Assembly: GCA_902782805.1 (NCBI GenBank)
Contig: CACZON010000165.1
Span: forward strand, 1 to 12,883
Length of the DNA: 12,883 nucleotides
Source of the DNA: Oscillospiraceae bacterium
GTDB lineage: Bacteria > Bacillota > Clostridia > Oscillospirales > Acutalibacteraceae
Direction: 5' to 3'
The position numbers and the translations under genes were made by a program. Position 1 is the first letter of the stretch, and each line of letters starts with the position of its first letter. The notes beneath the pieces were generated by a model. The model had not been told where the DNA came from and searched no databases. It worked only from the letters and a program-made list of their open reading frames with translations. Of this stretch, positions 6,287-11,939 are shown in pieces.

Positions 6287-7155
6287 ATTTCTGCCTCCTT
6301 TTTGGGGGAAAGTTCGTTGGCAATCGCCGCAAACTGCGAAAGCGAAAGGGTTTCGGCGCGCGCCGACTGCGCAACGCCGGCTCTTTGGAGAACCGCGGCC
6401 ATCCGGTCTTTGGGAAGTGAGAGGCCGGCGGATAAGGAGTTGAGGATCGTTTTGCGCCGGGTCAAAAACGAAACGCGGATCACCCGGAAAAAGAGCGCTT
6501 CATCGAAAACAGCCACCGGCGGCTCCCTGCGAAGCGCAAGCCGGATGACGGCCGAATCGACCTTCGGCGGCGGATAAAAGCTTCCGTGAGATACCGAAAA
6601 AAGCAGCTTCGGCTCGGCATAATACCAAACCGCCGCGCTGACCGCGCCGCATTCGCGCACGCCGGGCGGCGCGCACAGCCGCGCCGCGGCTTCCTTCTGG
6701 ACCATCACCGTGATCGCTTCGATCGGAAGCTTTTCTTCAAGCAGCTTCATCAGAAGCGGCGAGGTGATGTAATACGGAAGATTCGCGCAGACAACGACGC
6801 GTTCCCCGGAAAAGTGTTCCCGGAAAACTTCATGAAGGTCCATCTCCATCGCATCGCCCGAAAGCACCGCAACGTTTTCCTCGCCGGCGAGCGTTTCCTC
6901 AAGGACGGGGATCAGCCGTTCGTCGATCTCGATCGCAACGACTTTTTTCGCGACCTTCGCGAGCTCCTTGGTCAGCACGCCGATCCCGGGGCCGATCTCC
7001 AGCGCGCAGACTTCTTCCCCGGCGCCGCTCTCCGCCGCCATTTTCGGGCAGACGGAAGGATTTACAAGAAAATTCTGGCCGAGCTTATGGGAAAGATGAA
7101 ATCCGTGGCGGGAGAGAAGCTCCTCGATCACACTGAGATCCGATAGCTGATTCAT
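6283..7155 (-). CDS. ksgA: 16S rRNA (adenine1518-N6/adenine1519-N6) dimethyltransferase KsgA/RsmA
   Basis: This 290-residue enzyme uses S-adenosylmethionine to dimethylate the two adjacent adenines near the 3' end of 16S rRNA, a late step of small-subunit assembly. Visible motifs are KLGQNFL (24-30), the SAM-binding loop EIGPGIG (54-60), the acidic EIDE (76-79) and the catalytic NLPYYITSP (125-133); the helical C-terminal domain follows. I place the start at 7155, where TTGGAG sits 6 nt upstream. The frame stays open to an ATG at 7221, but that has no ribosome site, lies between the -35 and -10 of the divergent promoter, and adds sequence before the usual KsgA start. No clear promoter for it was found. 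It heads a cluster with the small membrane protein and the carboxypeptidase. Confidence 0.95.
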   Translation of the reverse strand: MNQLSDLSVIEELLSRHGFHLSHKLGQNFLVNPSVCPKMAAESGAGEEVCALEIGPGIGVLTKELAKVAKKVVAIEIDERLIPVLEETLAGEENVAVLSGDAMEMDLHEVFREHFSGERVVVCANLPYYITSPLLMKLLEEKLPIEAITVMVQKEAAARLCAPPGVRECGAVSAAVWYYAEPKLLFSVSHGSFYPPPKVDSAVIRLALRREPPVAVFDEALFFRVIRVSFLTRRKTILNSLSAGLSLPKDRMAAVLQRAGVAQSARAETLSLSQFAAIANELSPKKEAEI

Positions 7156-7202
7156 TTGATGCTCCAACTGACTGTTTTTTTCGTTTTCGAAGCGGATAGG
7201 AC

Positions 7203-7231
7203 TTGATTGCGGCCAGTTCATCCGCTATGAT
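7203..7231 (+). promoter_or_regulatory. Sigma-A promoter of the dCMP deaminase gene
   Basis: TTGATT (7203-7208), a 17-bp spacer and TATGAT (7226-7231) match a sigma-A promoter. The start should fall near 7238, just before a 12-bp palindrome (CTTCTTAAGAAG, 7240-7251). Confidence 0.75.
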
Positions 7232-7264
7232 AAGAATAGCTTCTTAAGAAGGGAGAGTTCCGAA

Positions 7265-7762
7265 ATGGCAACTCCTGCAAGACGTGACAAAATCAATTAT
7301 TATCTTGATATCGCACAGACCGTTTCCGAACGGAGCACCTGCCTGCGCCGCCTCTACGGCGCGATCATCGTCAAGAACGACGAAGTCATCTCCTCCGGCT
7401 ACAACGGCGCGCCGCGCGGCCGCCGCAACTGCATCGACGTCGGCACCTGTATCCGCTCAAAGCTCAATATCCCGCGCGGCGAACGCTACGAAATGTGCCG
7501 CTCCGTCCATGCGGAAGCGAACGCGATCATTTCCGCGCCGCGCAGCGAAACGCTCGGCGGAACGCTCTATCTCGTCGGGCTCGAAGCGGATACCGGCGAA
7601 TACATCAAAGACACGGTCTGCTGCTCGATGTGCAAGCGGCTTGTGATCAACGCGGGGATCGACCGGGTCATCGTCCGCGATACCAAGGACGAATACCGGA
7701 TCATCCCGGTCGAAGACTGGATCGTGAACGATGAATCGCTCGAGGGCGTTTTCGGCTATTGA
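7265..7762 (+). CDS. Deoxycytidylate (dCMP) deaminase family protein, ComEB-like
   Basis: This 165-residue zinc deaminase probably converts dCMP to dUMP, feeding thymidylate synthesis. The zinc site is His82 in VHAEAN, Cys120 and Cys123; Glu84 is the proton shuttle. The usual PCxxC is here CCxxC (Cys119 in place of Pro). GYNGAPRGRRNC (45-56) is the substrate-loop signature of dCMP rather than cytidine deaminases. The long insert before HAE (CIRSKLNIPRGERYEMCRS) is typical of clostridial members, though other nucleotide substrates are possible. GGGAGA lies 8 nt before the ATG, and a good promoter lies just upstream. It is the first gene of a plus-strand run with the YaiI-family and tRNA-editing genes. 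Confidence 0.88.
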   Translation: MATPARRDKINYYLDIAQTVSERSTCLRRLYGAIIVKNDEVISSGYNGAPRGRRNCIDVGTCIRSKLNIPRGERYEMCRSVHAEANAIISAPRSETLGGTLYLVGLEADTGEYIKDTVCCSMCKRLVINAGIDRVIVRDTKDEYRIIPVEDWIVNDESLEGVFGY

Positions 7763-7848
7763 CCGAACCGCTTCCGCTCCTGCGAAACACAGCTTTGCCC
7801 TGATAGTTTATTATACCAAATTTCCGCCCAAAATGGAAGAGGGTTCTT

Positions 7849-8298
7849 ATGAAAGTTCTGATCGACGCCGACGCCTGCCCGGTGCTTGAGATCGCGGCGC
7901 AGGAATGCCGCAGGCGCCGCGCCGCGCTGCTTCTTTTCTGCGACACCTCCCACGAGCTCAACGTCCCTTCGGCGCAGACAGTGACCGTCTCCCGCGGTGC
8001 GGACAGCGCCGATTTCGCGCTGGTCAACCGCGCGGAAAAAGGCGACCTCGTTGTAACGCAGGATTACGGCCTTGCGGCGATGTGCCTCGCAAAAGGCGCG
8101 CGCGTTCTCAATCAGGACGGAAAAGAATACCGCAGCGACAACATCGAAGGACTTCTGGCCGCGCGTTGGGAACACAAAAAGCAGCGCATGGCGGGGAAGC
8201 ATCCGCGCGGCCCGAAAAAGCGCACCGCCGCGCAGGATCAGCGTTTTCGGGAGGCTTTTTCCGCGCTGCTCGATGCGCTGATGCCAAAGAACGACTGA
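7849..8298 (+). CDS. YaiI/YqxD family (UPF0178, DUF188) protein
   Basis: This 149-residue soluble protein has the family hallmarks: N-terminal IDADACPV (5-12), SRGADSADFALVN (48-60) and DLVVTQDYGLA (66-76). The conserved aspartates (Asp6, Asp8, Asp55, Asp72) recall the acidic pocket of PIN-like nucleases, and the family is regarded as PIN-like, but its biochemical activity is not established. The basic tail RWEHKKQRMAGKHPRGPKKR could contact nucleic acid. The start is supported by GAGGG 5 nt upstream. An 86-bp gap separates it from the deaminase; no clear plus-strand promoter or terminator is visible there, so read-through from the deaminase promoter is likely. The tRNA-editing gene follows after 16 bp. 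Confidence 0.9.
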   Translation: MKVLIDADACPVLEIAAQECRRRRAALLLFCDTSHELNVPSAQTVTVSRGADSADFALVNRAEKGDLVVTQDYGLAAMCLAKGARVLNQDGKEYRSDNIEGLLAARWEHKKQRMAGKHPRGPKKRTAAQDQRFREAFSALLDALMPKND

Positions 8299-8314
8299 AA
8301 GGATTACGATTCCT

Positions 8315-8863
8315 ATGGAACATTCAAAATTCACCGCGCCGGAGCTTTACGAACGCGAGGAAAGCTGCTACCGGCTGCTTTCTTCCCTTTCGATCCCCTT
8401 TGAGCGCTGCGAGCATCCCGCCGCCGATACGATCGAAGCCTGCGCCGAGGCGGAAGAAACGCTCGGCCACGAAATCTGCAAGAACCTCTTTCTCTGCAAC
8501 CGGAATAAAACGCAGTATTATCTGCTGCTTCTGCCGGGAAAAAAGGTGTTCAAAACGAAATATCTTTCCGCGCAGATCGGATCTTCGCGCCTCTCCTTCG
8601 CGTCCGGCGAGGATATGCTGCGCCTTTTGGGGCTCGCGCCGGGCTCGGTCAGCATTTTAGGACTCAAAAACGATCCCGCAAACGCGGTTTCGCTTCTGAT
8701 CGACGAAGAAGTCCTTGCGGACGAGATCCTCTGTTGCCATCCCTGCGTCAATACCGCGACGCTCCGAATCAAAACGCGCGATCTGCTCGAACGCTTTCTG
8801 CCTTTTGTGCATCACGGTTACCGGTCGGTCTCCCTTCCCGACGGCGCGGACGAAATCGAATAA
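8315..8863 (+). CDS. Prolyl-tRNA editing protein, ProXp-ala/YbaK superfamily
   Basis: This 182-residue trans-editing deacylase belongs to the YbaK/INS superfamily. The pattern HPAADTIE (34-41), CKNLFLCNRNKTQYYLLLLPGK (55-76) and the later HPCVNTATLRI best match the ProXp-ala (ProX/PrdX) branch. That branch hydrolyses Ala-tRNA(Pro) made by prolyl-tRNA synthetases lacking a working editing insert. Lys56 is the expected essential lysine. Assignment to ProXp-ala rather than the Cys-tRNA(Pro)-specific YbaK rests on length and pattern, not on assay. The ribosome site AAAGGA is 11 nt from the ATG, rather far, but no better start exists. It is the last gene before a bidirectional terminator. Confidence 0.88.
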   Translation: MEHSKFTAPELYEREESCYRLLSSLSIPFERCEHPAADTIEACAEAEETLGHEICKNLFLCNRNKTQYYLLLLPGKKVFKTKYLSAQIGSSRLSFASGEDMLRLLGLAPGSVSILGLKNDPANAVSLLIDEEVLADEILCCHPCVNTATLRIKTRDLLERFLPFVHHGYRSVSLPDGADEIE

Positions 8864-8906
8864 AAAGCAGCCCCGAAGTTTCAAAAAGAAACCTCGGGGC
8901 GTTTTT
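8862..8906. terminator. Bidirectional terminator between convergent tRNA-editing and GH51 genes
   Basis: A 13-bp stem with one A-C mismatch (8870-8882 with 8888-8900) encloses an AAAAA loop. TTTTT follows on the plus strand, and on the minus strand TTTTT follows after 3 nt. It serves both converging genes. Confidence 0.88.
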
Positions 8907-8916
8907 ATGCCTTGCG

Positions 8917-10407
8917 TCACTGTACTTTGAAACGAAGCACGTTCCAGGAGAGGCCGGGGATCTTCGCTTCGAATCTCGCGTCGGTCTTCCCGTCGACCGG
9001 AAGCTGCTTCGGCGCCACGGCGTCCGGCTGATCAAAGGTATTGACCGCGCTCAGATCGTCGCCGGAAAGCTCGATGCGCTCGACCATTTTGAGCCGGCCG
9101 AAGGAATTGAGATCGAGGTCCAGAAGCTGTTCCTCTTTTCCGATATTGAGGCAGAACAGCGTAACGAATCCGCCCTCTTCATCGTAGACCGCGCTCGTAT
9201 AGACCGCCTCGGCGTCGCCGTAGCGCGTTTCGAGCTTCGGCGTTCTGACCACCGGCCGCAGCGCCGTTCCCTTGCTGTAGAGCGAGAGATACTTGAAGGG
9301 ATAATACGTCGTCTGGCGAATGACGCGGCCGCCGCGCTCGGTGAGGATCGGGGCGATCACGTTGACGATCTGCGCGAGGCAGGCAATCCGGATCCGGTCC
9401 GCGTGATTGATCAGCGTCATTCCGAGGCCGGAGAAGGTCAGCGCGTCGAGCAGGGAATAGCGGTCCTCGATCAGCTCCGGTGCCTCCATCCAGGGATGCG
9501 GCTTCTGGTTGTGCTGATACCAGACGTTCCATTCGTCAAAGGAGAAATACATCGTCTTTTTGCTGCGCTTGTAAGCCTTGACGTAATCGGCCGTTGCCGT
9601 CAGGGTGGAAATAAACGAATCCATATCCTTGAAGGAGGCAAGAAAATCGGTATCGTTGCCTTCATTCTCATAATACCGATGCATCGAAAGATAATCGACG
9701 TTCTCGTAGGTCAGCTCGAGTACCTGACGGTCCCACTCCGGAAAGGTCGGCATCGTTGCCGTTGCGCTGCCGCAGACGACGCATTCGATCGTATCGTCGG
9801 TCCATTTCATCATCTTGGCCGCTTCGAGCGCTTTTTTGCCGTAATCGATCGCGTCGAGGTGGCAGATCTGCCAGTCGCCGTCCATCTCGTTGCCGATGCA
9901 CCACAGGCGGATATCCATCGGATCTTTATGGCCGTTTGCGCGCCGCAGATCGGAGAGCGCCGTTCCGCCGGGGAAGTTGCAGTATTCCACAAGCTGCGCT
10001 GCGTCTCTCGGCGAGCCGGTCCCCATATTGACGCCGCCCATGATCTTCGTGCCGGCTTTGCGGCACCAATCGTAGAATTCGTCGATCCCGAACTGGTTCG
10101 GTTCGATCGTCTTCCAGGCGAGGTCGAGCCGGCGCGGGCGCTGATCCTTCGGCCCGATCCCGTCGCGCCAGTCGTAACCGGAAAGGAAGTTGCCGCCCGG
10201 ATAGCGGATATGCGAAACGCCGAGTTCGCGGACCAGATCGAGCACGTCGGTGCGGAAGCCGTCTTCATCGGCGAGCGGATGCGTCGGCTCGTAGAGGCCG
10301 GTATAGATACATCTTCCGAGGTGCTCCGCAAAGGAGCTGAAAATTCTTTCGTCGACTTTTCCGATCTCAAAATCTTTTTCAACGTGGATGCGTACGGGGT
10401 CTTTCAT
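8917..10407 (-). CDS. Alpha-L-arabinofuranosidase, glycoside hydrolase family 51
   Basis: This 496-residue enzyme releases terminal L-arabinofuranose from arabinan, arabinoxylan or derived oligosaccharides with retention of configuration. It has no signal peptide, so it should act in the cytoplasm on imported oligosaccharides, as most bacterial GH51 enzymes do. The (beta/alpha)8 barrel carries RYPGGNFLSGYDWRDG (68-83), the acid/base Glu174 in GNEMDG, His243 in SMHRYY and the nucleophile Glu292 in FDEWNVWY. A C-terminal beta-sandwich follows. Length is normal and both catalytic glutamates are intact. The start has AAGGAAG 7 nt upstream. It stands alone between two terminators with its own promoter, and no sugar transporter or regulator is adjacent. 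Confidence 0.96.
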   Translation of the reverse strand: MKDPVRIHVEKDFEIGKVDERIFSSFAEHLGRCIYTGLYEPTHPLADEDGFRTDVLDLVRELGVSHIRYPGGNFLSGYDWRDGIGPKDQRPRRLDLAWKTIEPNQFGIDEFYDWCRKAGTKIMGGVNMGTGSPRDAAQLVEYCNFPGGTALSDLRRANGHKDPMDIRLWCIGNEMDGDWQICHLDAIDYGKKALEAAKMMKWTDDTIECVVCGSATATMPTFPEWDRQVLELTYENVDYLSMHRYYENEGNDTDFLASFKDMDSFISTLTATADYVKAYKRSKKTMYFSFDEWNVWYQHNQKPHPWMEAPELIEDRYSLLDALTFSGLGMTLINHADRIRIACLAQIVNVIAPILTERGGRVIRQTTYYPFKYLSLYSKGTALRPVVRTPKLETRYGDAEAVYTSAVYDEEGGFVTLFCLNIGKEEQLLDLDLNSFGRLKMVERIELSGDDLSAVNTFDQPDAVAPKQLPVDGKTDARFEAKIPGLSWNVLRFKVQ

Positions 10408-10436
10408 AAGGTTTCTTCCTTTCCGTCTTTTTTATT

Positions 10437-10465
10437 ATTCTATCATGAACCGTCGGCAAAAGCAA
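10437..10465 (-). promoter_or_regulatory. Promoter of the GH51 gene
   Basis: On the minus strand TTGCTT (10460-10465), a 17-bp spacer and TAGAAT (10437-10442) make a plausible sigma-A promoter about 30 bp before the start codon. I saw no convincing catabolite-repression (cre) box beside it. Confidence 0.6.
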
Positions 10466-10502
10466 CGCAAAACGCGCCGGCGGATTCTTTTTGCGGCGGC
10501 GT

Positions 10503-10533
10503 AAAAAAAGCAGCCTGATGTTCAGGCTGCTTT
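10503..10533 (-). terminator. Intrinsic terminator of the NlpC/P60 gene
   Basis: A perfect 12-bp stem (10507-10518 with 10522-10533) with a 3-nt loop is followed on the minus strand by a run of seven T. It begins 14 nt after the stop codon and insulates the GH51 promoter downstream. Confidence 0.9.
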
Positions 10534-10547
10534 CGTTTTTTCAAAAA

Positions 10548-11756
10548 TCAGTTTTTATTCTTCGCCGCGCGTGTTTTGCGGATGACGAAGAGATATCCGG
10601 CTACAACGAGCACCGTTGCCAGAAGGACCAGGAGGAACGCGCCGGGATGACGCTGTTCGACCGGAGCCGTATTGATCGGGCTGATCTCGCGCTCCATCGC
10701 GCGCTGCATCGTAACCGTCGTCTTCTCAAGCTCGGATTCCACCGCCGTAGCTTCCTCGGGGGAAACTGCCGGAGTCTGGGTTGTGGCTGCCGCGTCTTCT
10801 TTCATTCCGATCAGCGAGGAGCCGGCCGAGATCGCAATCGTCTCGGGTTCCAGCGTCTCATAAGGATCCTGCGCGGTGATCGCCGTTAAATAATTGGTGA
10901 CGGAAGCGTTTTTCGCGTCCGCATAGCGCTGGATGGCTGCCTGGCGGGCTTCCTCAAGCATCTGCTGGCGGCGGCGTTCTTCCTCTTCCTGGCGGCGGCG
11001 TTCCTCTTCTTCGGCACGGGCGCGTTCGATCGCTTCCCAGTCGATATAGTCATCGTCGTCGTCATCGTCGCCGTAATAAACCGGAGATTCGTAAGCCTGC
11101 TGCTGCGCCGTTTCGTAAACGGTCGCTCCGCCGGAATATTCGCTCGTATCCACGCTGTCGCCGTCTTCGGCGTCGTACGCGTAAGCGACCGTGCCGTAGG
11201 AATCGAAGCCGTATACAACGCCGTCGATCGTGCGCTCGGTATCAACGAGATATTCGCCGTCTTCATAGTAGTACTTTTCGCCGTTGAACCATTCCCAGCC
11301 GGTCGTCGGATAATTGACGCCGACTACCTTGAACCACATCTGCCATTTTTTCGACCAGACCGACGTGTAGCAGACGCCGTCCCATTCGCTTCTTGCGTCG
11401 ACCGCCATACCGTTGCCGATATAAACGCCGACGTGGCCGGGCTGCCAGAGGCCGAGGCCGTGGATTCTCGGAAGCGAACCCATATAGCCTTTTTCATACG
11501 CGACCTGGCACATGCTCGTTCTGCTGCCGCCGACGCCTTCATAAAGCATGATCAGACCGGAGCAGTCGCAGCAGCCCCAGCTCATCGCGCCGTAGACGTA
11601 AGACCAGTTTTCGTAATAGGCCGTCAGCGCGTGTTCGGCAAGGCCGGTACCGGTTGCCCAGGCGTAAACGTCCGTATTCATTCCGAAAAATCCGACGCTC
11701 ATTACGATTACTGCAACGAGCAGAACGGAAAGTAATTTTTTGAGTTGCTTTTTCAT
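10548..11756 (-). CDS. Membrane-anchored NlpC/P60-type peptidoglycan hydrolase
   Basis: In order, this 402-residue protein shows: a signal peptide (about 1-33, core LLSVLLVAVIVMSVGFF); an NlpC/P60 cysteine peptidase domain (about 35-150) with Cys65 in CDCSG and His108 in GHVGVYIG; one or two cell-wall-binding-like repeats rich in Gly/Trp/Tyr (about 153-195); seven consecutive Asp (230-236); a highly charged helical segment (241-290) with two EEEERRRQ copies; a spacer; and a C-terminal membrane helix (about 373-392) with a basic tail. It probably cleaves stem-peptide bonds while tethered to the outer membrane face. The third catalytic position reads VDAR rather than the common His. I start at 11756, where GGGAG lies 8 nt upstream; an upstream ATG at 11822 has no such site and would spoil the signal peptide. 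Confidence 0.88.
   Translation of the reverse strand: MKKQLKKLLSVLLVAVIVMSVGFFGMNTDVYAWATGTGLAEHALTAYYENWSYVYGAMSWGCCDCSGLIMLYEGVGGSRTSMCQVAYEKGYMGSLPRIHGLGLWQPGHVGVYIGNGMAVDARSEWDGVCYTSVWSKKWQMWFKVVGVNYPTTGWEWFNGEKYYYEDGEYLVDTERTIDGVVYGFDSYGTVAYAYDAEDGDSVDTSEYSGGATVYETAQQQAYESPVYYGDDDDDDDYIDWEAIERARAEEEERRRQEEEERRRQQMLEEARQAAIQRYADAKNASVTNYLTAITAQDPYETLEPETIAISAGSSLIGMKEDAAATTQTPAVSPEEATAVESELEKTTVTMQRAMEREISPINTAPVEQRHPGAFLLVLLATVLVVAGYLFVIRKTRAAKNKN
10965..11012 (-). repeat. Two 24-bp tandem units coding EEEERRRQ
   Basis: Two adjacent 24-bp units inside the NlpC/P60 gene encode EEEERRRQ at residues 249-256 and 257-264. The DNA is nearly identical between copies (shared CTGGCGGCGGCGTTC on the plus strand), which suggests a recent duplication in a charged helix. 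Confidence 0.85.
11049..11069 (-). repeat. (GAY)7 trinucleotide tract coding seven Asp
   Basis: Seven consecutive GAC/GAT codons in the NlpC/P60 gene encode Asp230-236. The tract lies between the cell-wall-binding-like region and the charged helix. Confidence 0.9.
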
Positions 11757-11828
11757 TAGTGATACTCCCTGTTGGATGATACTATATCTTGTGTCTCCCA
11801 TCGGGAAACCGCGTTTTTTCAATGGATT

Positions 11829-11846
11829 GGTTACAACTTTGTAATC
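11829..11846. promoter_or_regulatory. Inverted repeat over the NlpC/P60 transcription start
   Basis: GGTTACAA-CT-TTGTAATC has 8-bp arms with one mismatch. It directly abuts the -10 of the NlpC/P60 promoter and would cover the start near 11840. It shares the TGTAAC core of the upstream sites and may be an operator; no regulator is identified. Confidence 0.45.
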
Positions 11847-11875
11847 ATTTTAGCATACAGGAGGGAAAAATGCAA
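11847..11875 (-). promoter_or_regulatory. Promoter of the NlpC/P60 gene
   Basis: On the minus strand TTGCAT (11870-11875), a 17-bp spacer and TAAAAT (11847-11852) form the core, with TGC before the -10 giving an extended -10 (TGnTAAAAT). The leader would be about 84 nt. Confidence 0.8.
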
Positions 11876-11891
11876 CCCATTTTCAAAAATT

Positions 11892-11918
11892 GTTACAAAA
11901 AGTTACAAATCGGTAACA
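11892..11918 (-). promoter_or_regulatory. WalR-consensus direct repeat upstream of the NlpC/P60 promoter
   Basis: On the minus strand TGTTAC-CGATT-TGTAAC (11918 to 11902) fits the WalR box TGTWAH-N5-TGTWAH exactly. A third TGTAAC (11892-11897) follows at a period of 10 bp, 16 bp before the -35. WalR controls peptidoglycan hydrolase genes in Firmicutes, so the target fits. A PhoP-like regulator binding a related sequence is an alternative. Confidence 0.6.
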
Positions 11919-11939
11919 AATTATGAAATTTTGTTACCG
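11911..11939 (-). other. Hairpin-forming dyad at the murF stop (possible weak terminator)
   Basis: CGGTAACAAA (11911-11920) pairs with TTTGTTACCG (11930-11939) across a 9-nt spacer: 10 bp of perfect stem that includes the murF stop codon. Downstream on the minus strand there is only a broken T run (ATTTGTAACTTTTTG), so it is at best a weak terminator. The right-hand arm also contains a WalR-type half-site. Confidence 0.45.

Noticed and set aside
7156..7221. Longer KsgA start at 7221
   Set aside because: It has no ribosome site and lies inside the divergent deaminase promoter; the ATG at 7155 is well placed.
7156..7264. Minus-strand promoter for ksgA
   Set aside because: TATCAT- and TATTCT-like hexamers exist but none has an acceptable -35 at 16-18 bp, so no call is made.
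7763..7848. Plus-strand promoter for the YaiI-family gene
   Set aside because: AT-rich TTTATTATACC is present, but no -35-like hexamer occurs at 16-18 bp; TTGCCC is only 8 bp away.
8734..10518. 594-codon plus-strand open frame opposite the GH51 gene
   Set aside because: It crosses a strong terminator, overlaps the end of the tRNA-editing gene and has no domain-like pattern; the minus-strand GH51 enzyme is unambiguous.
10533..10549. Possible cre (catabolite repression) box near the GH51 gene
   Set aside because: The TGCTTTCGTTTTTTCA stretch is two bases too long for the cre consensus and sits in the tail of the NlpC/P60 gene and its terminator, about 70 bp from the GH51 -35.
11757..11822. 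Longer NlpC/P60 start at 11822
   Set aside because: It has no ribosome site and would put 22 residues before the signal peptide; ATG at 11756 has GGGAG at good spacing.
11829..11939. Repeated GTTACAA words as a possible CRISPR or iteron array
   Set aside because: Units are 6-9 bp in both orientations with irregular spacing and no spacers; a cluster of regulator sites beside a promoter explains them better.
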